Shown: positions 24,150 to 31,424 of the stretch, piece after piece
Layout: every line of letters starts with the position of its first letter
Position numbering within the stretch: the stretch's first letter is position 1
From: Intrasporangium_A sp051961875
GTDB lineage: Bacteria > Actinomycetota > Actinomycetes > Actinomycetales > Dermatophilaceae
Direction: 5' to 3'
DNA length: 64,000 bases
NCBI RefSeq assembly: GCF_051961875.1
Contig: NZ_JBQCCV010000125.1
Coordinates: 65,163-129,162 of the forward strand
Position numbers and translations under genes: made by a program
Notes under the pieces: generated by a model
The model's input: the letters and a program-made list of their open reading frames with translations, nothing else
The model's database searches: none
Told to the model about the DNA's origin: nothing

Positions 24150-25466
24150 ATGACAGACCTGTTCACGACGATCATCACCTCGCCCGTCGCCAAGATGGCC
24201 GGAGTGCCGCAGCCCACGCGCCTGCGCCGGTACGAGCCCGGTGGACCCCTCTGTGACGGCCCCGTTCTCGTGGCCGGAAGCGGCCCGTATGTCGCTGAGC
24301 TCCGTCAGTGGGTCGGTGCCGCCGGCATTGCGCTGGCCGAGGCGAACGACGCCGCGACCGACAAGATCGGTGCCATAGTCGTCGACCTCAGCGACGCGAC
24401 CGACCCCGGTCAGCTCGAGCTGCTGAGGACGCTCGGGCCTGCGGTCAAGCGGCTGCGGACGAACGGCCGCGTCGTGGTGGTGGGAACCGACCCGACGACG
24501 CTGACCGACCCGGCCCACGTAGCGACCCAACGTGCGCTGGAGGGCTTTGTCCGCTCCCTCGGCAAGGAGCTGCGCGCCGGAGCCACGGCCAACCACGTGC
24601 TCGCACGCGGCACGGCCAGCGACGGGCTGCGTTCCGCGGTCGAGTTCTTCCTATCCGGCCGCTCCGCCTACGTCGACGGCCAGGTCGTCCGCATCGACGA
24701 GACCAGGGGCAGCAACCCGACCGGCGAGCAGCCCCTCGCGGGCAAGGTCGCCGTCGTCACGGGCGCCGCACGCGGCATCGGTGCGGAGATCGCCAAGGTC
24801 CTGGCGCGCGACGGGGCGACGGTCGTGGCGGTCGATGTGCCCGCCGCGGGCGAGGCCCTCGCCGCCGTCGCCAACCAGGTCCGCGGCACGACGCTCCCGC
24901 TCGACGTCACCTCGCCCGAGGCCGGTGCGACGATCGTGGAGCACGCCCGGTCCAGGCACGGCGGCCTCGACATCGTCGTGCACAACGCCGGGATCACTCG
25001 CGACAAGCTGTTCGTCAACATGGACGAGTCGAGGTGGCAGAGCGTCATGGACGTCAACCTGCGCTCCATCCTCCGGATGAACGAGGCGATCCTCGGGGAG
25101 GGCGGCCTCGGCGACGGCGGCCGAGTGGTGTGCCTGTCCTCGATGGCCGGCATCGCGGGCAACCGTGGACAGAGCAACTACGCGGCGAGCAAGGCCGGCG
25201 TCATCGGCCTCGTGACCGCCACCGCGGCGGCGGTCGCCGACCGGGCGATCACGGTCAACGGGGTCGCTCCCGGCTTCATCGAGACCGAGATGACGGCACG
25301 GATCCCATTTGCCACGAGGGAGATCGGCCGCCGGATGAACTCGCTTCAGCAGGGCGGCCAGCCCCGGGACGTCGCGGAGACGATCGCCTGGCTCGTCCAG
25401 CCAGGAGCGGCGGCGGTCAACGGCCAGGTGATCCGCGTCTGCGGCCAGAGCATGCTCGGAGCGTGA
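24150..25466 (+). CDS. High-molecular-weight FabG4-like 3-oxoacyl-reductase
   Basis: A 438-residue protein in two parts. The N-terminal 190 residues form a degenerate Rossmann-like domain without a clear glycine motif. The C-terminal short-chain dehydrogenase has VTGAARGIG at about residue 205, HNAGITRD, a CLSSMAG serine and Y344-x3-K348 in NYAASKAG. This matches the long FabG4 type of actinobacteria, which uses NADH on CoA thioesters. It is co-directional and nearly abutting its neighbours. Confidence 0.88.
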   Translation: MTDLFTTIITSPVAKMAGVPQPTRLRRYEPGGPLCDGPVLVAGSGPYVAELRQWVGAAGIALAEANDAATDKIGAIVVDLSDATDPGQLELLRTLGPAVKRLRTNGRVVVVGTDPTTLTDPAHVATQRALEGFVRSLGKELRAGATANHVLARGTASDGLRSAVEFFLSGRSAYVDGQVVRIDETRGSNPTGEQPLAGKVAVVTGAARGIGAEIAKVLARDGATVVAVDVPAAGEALAAVANQVRGTTLPLDVTSPEAGATIVEHARSRHGGLDIVVHNAGITRDKLFVNMDESRWQSVMDVNLRSILRMNEAILGEGGLGDGGRVVCLSSMAGIAGNRGQSNYAASKAGVIGLVTATAAAVADRAITVNGVAPGFIETEMTARIPFATREIGRRMNSLQQGGQPRDVAETIAWLVQPGAAAVNGQVIRVCGQSMLGA

Positions 25467-25470
25467 CCGG

Positions 25471-26349
25471 ATGACGCGCGAAATCGTCCTCGAGGGGCCA
25501 CCGGACCTGCGGCGGATCTATGCCACGGCGGCGCTGAAGCGGGGGGCTGACCGCGACCGGTTGCCGGAGCTGCGCGTTGTGCGGCCCGGCGTCAGCGTGG
25601 ACTCGGACAACCTCGTCAGGTACGCCCGGGCCTGCGGCTTCACCCTCACCGAGCGGTTGCCGCTGCCCTATCCGCACCTGCTCGGCTTCCCGCTCCAGAT
25701 GGTCGTGATGAGCCAGCGCGACTTCCCGCTCCCGCTCGTGGGGTCCGTGCACGTCGAGAACGTCATCACGGTCAACACGTCCCTCACGCTGGCGGATTCG
25801 CTCGAGGTGGCGGTTCACGCGGAGAACCTGCGCGCGCACCCGAAGGGCCGCCAGGTCGACCTCGTGACAGAGGTGAGCACCCACGGCGACGTCGCGTGGC
25901 GAGGCGTGAGCACCTACCTCGCCCGGGGTGCGGAGCACCCGGACGCCGAGGCATCCGAGCCACCTTCGCTCGACGGGCTAGAGGGCGTCCGGTCGGGACC
26001 GACGTGGCGCTTCTCGGCCGGGACGGGCCGGATGTTCGCCGGTATCGGCGGCGACTGGAACCCCATCCACGTCCACCCGATCCTGGCCAAGCCGCTGGGA
26101 TTCCCGACCGCGATCGCCCACGGCATGTACTCCTACTCGCGCTGCGTCGGGGCTCTCGCGCCGCGCCTGCCCGGGTCGGGGATCACGAGTCACGTCTGGT
26201 TCCGCAAGCCGATCCGGCTGCCGTCGACGGTCCGGCTCCGGACCGCCTTCGAGGACCACCGCACGCTCTCCCTCCTCGAGGGCGTCAAGGGCGAACTGGA
26301 CCACGCCGTCCTCGAGCACACCTGGGCCGGCGCCGGACCCGGACGCTAG
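25471..26349 (+). CDS. MaoC/HtdX-like 3-hydroxyacyl dehydratase
   Basis: A 292-residue double-hotdog-type protein. The C-terminal MaoC motif is at about residues 190-225: FAGIGGDWNPIHVHPILAKP then AIAHGMYSYSR, with the catalytic Asp and His visible. It would hydrate or dehydrate enoyl thioesters, completing a cycle with the three neighbouring enzymes. It ends with TAG, showing that amber is a normal stop here. Confidence 0.85.
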   Translation: MTREIVLEGPPDLRRIYATAALKRGADRDRLPELRVVRPGVSVDSDNLVRYARACGFTLTERLPLPYPHLLGFPLQMVVMSQRDFPLPLVGSVHVENVITVNTSLTLADSLEVAVHAENLRAHPKGRQVDLVTEVSTHGDVAWRGVSTYLARGAEHPDAEASEPPSLDGLEGVRSGPTWRFSAGTGRMFAGIGGDWNPIHVHPILAKPLGFPTAIAHGMYSYSRCVGALAPRLPGSGITSHVWFRKPIRLPSTVRLRTAFEDHRTLSLLEGVKGELDHAVLEHTWAGAGPGR

Positions 26350-26363
26350 CCCTTCCCTACCCA

Positions 26364-26433
26364 GTCGAGTGAGCGGTCCGCCTCAGGCGCAACACCGTCC
26401 GGTGTGACTGGAGGGACTGGGCGCTCACTCGAC
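26364..26433 (+). terminator. Hairpin after the HtdX-like gene
   Basis: GTCGAGTGAGCG (26364-26375) is complementary to CGCTCACTCGAC (26422-26433), which lies in the first unit of the 41-bp array. The loop is 46 bases, so it may be weak alone, but each further unit offers another partner arm. Confidence 0.35.
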
Positions 26434-26561
26434 GGGGAAGTGCTGGGGCTGGTGGGAGCGGGTGCTCACTCGACGGGGAAGTGCTGTGGCTGGTGGGAGC
26501 GGGTGCTCACTCGACGGGGGAGTGCTGGGGCTGGTGGGACTGGGCGCTCGCTCGACGACGG
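26409..26561. repeat. 41-bp tandem repeat array, about 3.7 copies
   Basis: Units begin at 26409, 26450, 26491 and 26532 (the last is partial). The middle copies are nearly identical and each contains CTCACTCGACGGGG. The array lies between the convergent HtdX-like and lipoprotein genes. No reading frame is conserved across it. Confidence 0.85.
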
Positions 26562-26565
26562 AGGT

Positions 26566-27561
26566 TCACTCGTAGAGGATGTACTCGGGCTCCGGCTGGA
26601 GCGCGAGGACCTGCTTCGGGGTCATCAACGTGCCCTGGCGGCGGTCCTCCTCGTAGAAGAGCTTGAAGCCGGCGTGGACGGCCTTGGGCAGGTTCCGGAC
26701 CAGCTTCCGGTAGGTCTGCTCCTTCATGCCCCGGGTGCCGATCCCGTCGACGGACTTGACGACGACGACGCCGGGGTGGCTCCCGATGGCGGACTCGCCC
26801 CGGACCACCGAAGGTGCGAGCTGGTGGAAGACGAGGACCTTCTCCGGCAGGTCGTGCTGCTGCACGACTGAGGAGAGGTAGCGCGCGACCGAGTCGATCT
26901 CCTTGCCGGTCGTGTGCCCGAAGACCTTCATCGGCACCTCTCGGGGACCCATCTCCCACTCCGGATCGAGCGCCACGCCGACGTCGGGCTCCTTCAGCCA
27001 CTTCGCGTAGGCCTTGACCTCGGTGAGGAAGTCGGCGCGGCCGGGCTGGATGTTGAGCAACAGGATGCCCTTGACCTTCCGTGCCGCGGCGAGGTGCCGG
27101 GCGATGACCGAGTCCGAGCTCCTCATGCGGTACATCCCGTCGGAACCGGGGCTGCCCTGGACGACGGTCGCAATGAGCTCGAGGACGGGCAGGGCGGCCC
27201 GGCCACCCGCATACGGCCGCCCCACCTGCTCGAGCTCCCGGGCGCGGTCGTCGAGGTTCCCGATGCCGAGCCGTCCGAGAGCCGCGGACCCCGGCCGGCC
27301 GGCGAAGCCGACGAGCCGGTAGTGCGGGAAGACGGCGCGGCCGCCCCGGGGCAGCTGCACCGCGGTCGCCGGTGCAGGGGCCGCAGTCCCCGAGTTGGCA
27401 GGCAGAGGGGAAGCGGGTGGCGGCGTGGAACTCGACTGCGCGCCGGTCGTCGACCGGCCGGACGGATGCGCCCCCGGCGACGCGCCCGGCCCATCGCCGC
27501 ATCCAGCTGCGACCAGGACAGAGAGAAGTGCTGTAGCGAGGACGACCGTACGGCGTCCCAT
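26566..27561 (-). CDS. Lipoprotein of unknown function
   Basis: A 331-residue predicted lipoprotein: signal peptide with lipobox VAAGC (Cys near residue 20), then a Ser/Pro/Thr linker to about residue 70. The body has alternating strands and helices, including FPHYRLVGFAGRPG, LLLNIQPGRADFL, VGVALDPEWEM and HPGVVVVKSVDGIGTRG. The strand-end Asp/Glu pattern (DPEWEM) hints at a TIM-barrel hydrolase-like fold, but I do not recognise a family. ATG 27561 is preceded by GGAGGT. The gene is divergent from thrS. Confidence 0.75.
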   Translation of the reverse strand: MGRRTVVLATALLSVLVAAGCGDGPGASPGAHPSGRSTTGAQSSSTPPPASPLPANSGTAAPAPATAVQLPRGGRAVFPHYRLVGFAGRPGSAALGRLGIGNLDDRARELEQVGRPYAGGRAALPVLELIATVVQGSPGSDGMYRMRSSDSVIARHLAAARKVKGILLLNIQPGRADFLTEVKAYAKWLKEPDVGVALDPEWEMGPREVPMKVFGHTTGKEIDSVARYLSSVVQQHDLPEKVLVFHQLAPSVVRGESAIGSHPGVVVVKSVDGIGTRGMKEQTYRKLVRNLPKAVHAGFKLFYEEDRRQGTLMTPKQVLALQPEPEYILYE

Positions 27562-27727
27562 GCAGGACCTCCACAAACCGACAACAGAGCGACCCGCACG
27601 AGCGGGTCACCCAGCAGGGTACGTCCTCGCCGGAACGGTTTCACGGGCCGCCACGCCCAGTGGATACGCTTGGGCGGTGCCGCCGTGGGCGGCATACCCC
27701 ATCCTCATCACGCAAGGAGCCACACCC

Positions 27728-29572
27728 GTGTCTGCAGAGATCACCGTCACCGTCGCCGGAAGCGAGCGATCGGTGGCGGAGCAGACGACGGCGGCCGAGC
27801 TGTTCAAGCAGATCGGACGTGACGACCGCGACATCGTCGTGGCGCGCGTCAACGGGGCGCTGCGCGACCTCTTCCACGTCTTGGGCGAGGGCGACGTCGT
27901 CGAGCCGGTCACGGTCGACAGCGAGGACGGCCTCGCCGTCCTGCGGCACTCCACCGCCCACGTCCTCGCCCAGGCGGTCCAGCAGGTCAACCCGGACGCC
28001 AAGCTCGGCATCGGCCCTCCGATCCGCGATGGCTTCTACTACGACTTCGACGTCGACGAGCCGTTCCAGCCCGAGGACCTCAAGGCCCTCGAGAAGGCCA
28101 TGCAGAAGATCGTCAACGAGGGGCAGACCTTCCAACGGCGTGTCGTCACCGATGACGAGGCCCTGCGTGAGCTCGCCGACGAGCCGTACAAATGCGAGCT
28201 CGTGGGCCTCAAGGGCGGCGCCGGCGATGCGGCCGAGGGCGCCAGCGTGGAGGTCGGGGCCGGTGAGCTGACCATCTACGACAACATCCGCCGCGACGGC
28301 ACCCGCGCGTGGGGCGACCTGTGCCGTGGGCCGCACATCCCGAGCACCAAGCTCATCGGCAACGCCTTCAAGCTGATGCGATCCGGAGGCGCCTACTGGC
28401 GTGGGTCGGAGAAGAACCCCCAGCTGCAGCGCATCTACGGCACCGCCTGGCCCACCAAGGACGAGCTCAAGGCCTACCTCGACCGGCTCGCGGAGGCCGA
28501 GCGGCGCGACCACCGCAAGCTTGGCGCGGAGCTCGACCTCTACTCCTTCCCCGACGAGCTCGGGTCGGGCCTGGCCGTCTTCCACCCCAAGGGCGGGGTC
28601 ATCAAGCGCGAGATGGAGGACTACGTCCGCCGGCGGCACATCGAGGAGGGCTTCCAGTACGTCGGAACCCCGCACATCAGCAAGGACGGCCTGTTCCACA
28701 CCTCCGGCCACCTGCCGTACTACGCCGAGACGATGTTCCCGCCCATGGAGATGGAGGGCGCGGAGTACCGCCTCAAGGCGATGAACTGCCCGATGCACAA
28801 CCTCATCTACAAGTCGCGCCAGCGCTCCTACCGTGAGCTGCCGCTGCGCTTCTTCGAGTTCGGCTCGGTCTACCGCTACGAGAAGTCGGGCGTCGTCCAT
28901 GGCCTGACCCGGGTGCGGGGCATGACGCAGGACGACTCGCACTCCTACGTCACCCGTGAGCAGGCGCCGGGGGAGGTCCGCCACCTGCTCGACTTCGTCC
29001 TGTCGCTGCTGCGCGACTTCGGCCTCAACGACTTCTACCTCGAGCTGTCCACCCGCGACACCGAGGGCGACAAGAAGGACAAGTTCATCGGCTCCGACGA
29101 GCAGTGGGAGGACGCCACCAGGATCCTCGAGCAGGTCGCCACCGAGACCGGGCTCGAGCTCGTGCCGGACCCGGGCGGCGCCGCCTACTACGGTCCCAAG
29201 ATCTCCGTCCAGGCGCGTGACGCCATCGGGCGGACCTGGCAGATGTCGACGATCCAGTACGACTTCAACCAGCCGGAGCGCTTCGGCCTCGAGTACCAGG
29301 CCGCGGACGGGTCACGGCAGGAGCCGGTCATGATCCACTCGGCCAAGTTCGGCTCGATCGAGCGGTTCCTCGGTGTCCTCGTCGAGCACTATGCCGGCGC
29401 CTTCCCGGTCTGGCTCTCGCCGGTCCAGGTGCTCGGCCTGCCGGTCGCCGAGGAGTACGCCGACTACCTGGGCGAGGTGCTCGCGCAGCTGCGCCGCAAG
29501 GGCGTGCGGGTCGAGCTCGACGCGAGCGACGACCGCTTCCCGAAGAAGATCCGCAACGCCTCGAAGTCCTAG
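27728..29572 (+). CDS. thrS: Threonine--tRNA ligase, cut short by two in-frame amber codons
   Basis: An essential class II synthetase that charges tRNA-Thr. Present are an N-terminal TGS domain, an editing domain with HSTAHVLAQAVQ, the catalytic core with MNCPMHNLIY and RFFEFGSVYRYEKSG, and the first half of the anticodon-binding domain (WLSPVQVLGLPVAEEYADYL). Translation stops after RNASKS at TAG 29570-29572, giving 614 residues. A second TAG follows nine bases later (29579-29581). The same frame then runs conserved to TGA at 29720-29722 (about 664 residues in all), so both TAGs stand where Lys and Tyr are usual. The GTG start has AAGGAG 13 bases upstream. It may be a pseudogene, readthrough product or sequence error. 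Confidence 0.9.
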   Translation: MSAEITVTVAGSERSVAEQTTAAELFKQIGRDDRDIVVARVNGALRDLFHVLGEGDVVEPVTVDSEDGLAVLRHSTAHVLAQAVQQVNPDAKLGIGPPIRDGFYYDFDVDEPFQPEDLKALEKAMQKIVNEGQTFQRRVVTDDEALRELADEPYKCELVGLKGGAGDAAEGASVEVGAGELTIYDNIRRDGTRAWGDLCRGPHIPSTKLIGNAFKLMRSGGAYWRGSEKNPQLQRIYGTAWPTKDELKAYLDRLAEAERRDHRKLGAELDLYSFPDELGSGLAVFHPKGGVIKREMEDYVRRRHIEEGFQYVGTPHISKDGLFHTSGHLPYYAETMFPPMEMEGAEYRLKAMNCPMHNLIYKSRQRSYRELPLRFFEFGSVYRYEKSGVVHGLTRVRGMTQDDSHSYVTREQAPGEVRHLLDFVLSLLRDFGLNDFYLELSTRDTEGDKKDKFIGSDEQWEDATRILEQVATETGLELVPDPGGAAYYGPKISVQARDAIGRTWQMSTIQYDFNQPERFGLEYQAADGSRQEPVMIHSAKFGSIERFLGVLVEHYAGAFPVWLSPVQVLGLPVAEEYADYLGEVLAQLRRKGVRVELDASDDRFPKKIRNASKS

Positions 29573-29582
29573 GTGCCCTAGG
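29568..29582 (+). other. Double CCTAGG hairpin containing the two thrS amber codons
   Basis: CCTAGG (29568-29573), TGC, CCTAGG (29577-29582) forms a perfect six-pair hairpin with a three-base loop. Both TAG codons lie in the thrS frame. CTAG is generally a scarce tetranucleotide in high-G+C genomes, so two copies this close stand out. Confidence 0.9.
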
Positions 29583-29722
29583 TCCTCATCGCCGGTGAGG
29601 TGGACCGGGCCGCGGGTGCCGTCTCGTTCCGGTTCCGGGACGGGTCCCAGAAGAACGGGGTCCCCGTCGACGACGCGATCGCCGAGATCCTCCAGGCGAT
29701 CGAGTCCCGCGCCCAGGTGTGA
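29573..29722 (+). pseudogene. Remainder of the thrS anticodon-binding domain beyond the amber codons
   Basis: In the thrS frame this stretch reads VP-stop-VLIAGEVDRAAGAVSFRF and on to RDGSQKNGVP, then IAEILQAIESRAQV and TGA. That is the normal end of the ThrRS anticodon-binding domain. Apart from the two TAGs there is no frameshift or decay. Confidence 0.85.
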
Positions 29723-29846
29723 ACCGGCCCCCCGGCGACGACTTTCCGCGAAAACCTTGCGCGGGGACGAGAACGGGGGTTCAATCAGACCTACCGAACC
29801 GCTTCGGCGGATCGGATTCCTCAATCGCTGTAGCGAATGAGGAACA

Positions 29847-29879
29847 GAAGGCCCGGGAACTCATACTTCCCGGGCCTTC
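29847..29879 (+). terminator. Strong hairpin downstream of thrS
   Basis: GAAGGCCCGGGAA (29847-29859) pairs perfectly over 13 bases with TTCCCGGGCCTTC (29867-29879) around loop CTCATAC. It is the probable thrS terminator; there is no long T-tract. Confidence 0.65.
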
Positions 29880-29896
29880 ACCTTCCGTCTTGCACC

Positions 29897-29925
29897 GGCC
29901 CTGCGGCTCTCACACCCGCAGGGCC
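29897..29925 (+). repeat. Twin hairpin, copy 1 (GGCCCTGCG stem, CTCACAC loop)
   Basis: GGCCCTGCGG (29897-29906) pairs with CCGCAGGGCC (29916-29925), with loop CTCTCACAC. A near copy, also with a CTCACAC loop, stands at 30721-30749. Both may act as terminators. Confidence 0.75.
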
Positions 29926-30000
29926 GTCTGCTTTCTCCGCCGCCCTGCCGCAGCGCCGGTGCACAGGGCCGGGCCAGATCGCGCAGGAGCGGGCAGGATC

Positions 30001-30025
30001 GGGTAACGGGAACCTGATCGGGTAC
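30001..30025 (+). promoter_or_regulatory. Possible sigma-B-type promoter of the phosphoribosyltransferase gene
   Basis: GGGT (30001-30004), 15 bp, GGGTAC (30020-30025) fits GNNT-N14-16-GGGTAY. The -35 part of this consensus is loose, so the match may be chance. The GTG start is 25 bp downstream with a good ribosome site between. Confidence 0.4.
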
Positions 30026-30049
30026 GGGCCGGCGACCAGGAGGTGCCGC

Positions 30050-30760
30050 GTGTACGTCTACCGGGACCGGGTCGATGCCGGCCGCAGGTTGGGGGAGTCG
30101 CTCGCGGACCTGTCGCTCCGGGACCCCGTCGTCCTCGGCCTGCCGCGCGGTGGCGTGCCAGTCGCGGCCCAGGTCGCACGCCGCCTCGGTGCCCCCCTCG
30201 ACGTCGTCGTCGTGCGCAAGCTCGGCGTGCCGAGCCAGCCGGAGCTGGCCATGGGCGCCATCGGTGAGGAAGGGGGGCGGGTCGTCGACGCGCGGATCAT
30301 GCGGGCGGCCCGGGTCGACGAGCGGCGCCTCGCCGAGGTCGAGGACCAGGAGCGTGAAGTCCTGCAGGATCGGGTTGCCCGCCTCCGGCGGGGCCGGCCC
30401 CGCGCCGAGCTCTCCGGCCGGACGGCGGTCATCGTCGACGACGGCATCGCGACCGGCGCGACGGCCCGGGTCGCCTGCCTCGTCGTCCGGGCGCTCGGGG
30501 CGCGGCAGGTCGTCGTGGCCGTTCCGGTCGGCCCACCGGACATCGACGACCGGATGCCCGAGGCCGACGCGGTCGTCTGCCTCGAGAAGCCGTGGGGCTT
30601 CCGGGCCGTCGGTGGCGCCTACGACGACTTCGACGCGACCACGGACGATGAGGTGGAGCGGCTGCTCGAGGCGGCCCATCCCGGCTCAGGCGGTCCCGCT
30701 GCCGACCCGGAGAATGGTGAGGCCCTGCGATCTCACACATCGCAGGGCCGGGACCATTGA
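30050..30760 (+). CDS. Phosphoribosyltransferase-domain protein
   Basis: A 236-residue type I PRTase-like protein. VLGLPRGGVPVAAQVARRLG opens the fold. VVVRKLGVPSQPELAMGAIG follows, and the PRPP loop is TAVIVDDGIATGATARVA. An insertion of charged helix (about residues 90-125) is typical of the PRTase group linked to dienelactone-hydrolase-like proteins in dormancy or stress regulons. The enzymatic substrate is unknown. GTG 30050 has AGGAGGT six bases upstream. The last about 12 codons run through the second twin hairpin, so the C-terminus SHTSQGRDH is probably not functional. Confidence 0.8.
   Translation: MYVYRDRVDAGRRLGESLADLSLRDPVVLGLPRGGVPVAAQVARRLGAPLDVVVVRKLGVPSQPELAMGAIGEEGGRVVDARIMRAARVDERRLAEVEDQEREVLQDRVARLRRGRPRAELSGRTAVIVDDGIATGATARVACLVVRALGARQVVVAVPVGPPDIDDRMPEADAVVCLEKPWGFRAVGGAYDDFDATTDDEVERLLEAAHPGSGGPAADPENGEALRSHTSQGRDH
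30721..30749 (+). terminator. Twin hairpin, copy 2, overlapping the end of the PRTase gene
   Basis: GGCCCTGCGAT (30721-30731) pairs with ATCGCAGGGCC (30739-30749) around loop CTCACAC. AATGGT and ACCATT outside can extend the stem. It is nearly identical to 29897-29925. Confidence 0.7.
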
Positions 30761-30820
30761 ACACGCCCTACCCGGCGATCTCCGAATCGACACGCTGCCC
30801 GGCAAGGGAGGAGCACCCCA

Positions 30821-30833
30821 TAGGATCGCGGGC
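30821..30833 (+). promoter_or_regulatory. Candidate leaderless -10 of the PIM/HIT operon
   Basis: TAGGAT (30821-30826) ends seven bases before the ATG at 30834. No -35 is visible. If used, transcription would begin at or next to the start codon. Confidence 0.45.
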
Positions 30834-31412
30834 ATGACCGACCAGAACGGGGAGACGCCGTCCTCGGTGCGCATCGAGGACGTGGACGACCTCGTCCACG
30901 TGGACGACGGCTTCGAGCGACTCTGGACGCCCCATCGGATGGCGTACATCGCGGGGGAGAAGCCCACGGATGAGGCCGGCCACGGCTGCCCGTTCTGCAC
31001 GGCCTCGGGCAAGGACGACGCCGAGGGGCTCATCGTCCACCGCGGTGAGCACTGCTACGTGGTGATGAACCTCTTCCCCTACAACCCCGGACACGTCCTC
31101 GTCTGCCCGTACCGCCACGTGTCGCTCTACGTCGACCTGACCGACCAGGAGACGGCGGAGTTCACCCTCCTGACGAAGCAGGCCATCCGGGCCCTGCAGT
31201 CGGCCTCCGAGCCGCACGGGTTCAACATCGGCATGAACCAGGGCGCGGTGGCCGGGGCCGGCGTCGCGGCACACCTGCACCAGCACGTCGTCCCGCGTTG
31301 GGCGGGCGACATGAACTTCCTGCCGATCGTCGGGCAGACCAAGGCGCTGCCCGTGCTCCTCGAGGACACGCGCGAGCAGATCGTCTCCAACTGGCCCGGC
31401 GCCGGTCAGTAG
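30834..31412 (+). CDS. HIT-family protein (Ap4A phosphorylase / AMP-adenylyltransferase-like)
   Basis: A 192-residue HIT protein. It has the zinc-like CPFC at about residue 50, VVMNLFPYNPGHVLVCPYRH and the histidine triad HLHQHVVPRW. It is homologous in position and features to Mycobacterium Rv2613c, an Ap4A phosphorylase. It heads an operon with pgsA, the acyltransferase gene and pimA, as in mycobacteria. It ends with TAG, and the next gene begins 12 bp later. Confidence 0.88.
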   Translation: MTDQNGETPSSVRIEDVDDLVHVDDGFERLWTPHRMAYIAGEKPTDEAGHGCPFCTASGKDDAEGLIVHRGEHCYVVMNLFPYNPGHVLVCPYRHVSLYVDLTDQETAEFTLLTKQAIRALQSASEPHGFNIGMNQGAVAGAGVAAHLHQHVVPRWAGDMNFLPIVGQTKALPVLLEDTREQIVSNWPGAGQ

Positions 31413-31424
31413 GCTGACGACACC

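Larger units (their letters stand above)
29723..30049 (+). other. Hairpin-rich intergenic region after thrS
   Basis: No gene is seen. It holds four consecutive stem-loops: 29794-29815, 29819-29842, 29847-29879 and 29897-29925. Candidate stress promoter elements follow at 30001-30025, then the AGGAGGT ribosome site (30038-30044) of the next gene. Confidence 0.7.

Noticed and set aside
27562..27727. T-box riboswitch in front of thrS
   Set aside because: Only about 165 bases, without a recognisable T-box sequence or specifier hairpin.
26347..31412. Genome-wide reassignment of TAG as sense codon
   Set aside because: TAG is the stop of the HtdX-like gene (26347-26349) and the HIT gene (31410-31412), so amber works as a normal stop. 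Only thrS has internal TAGs.
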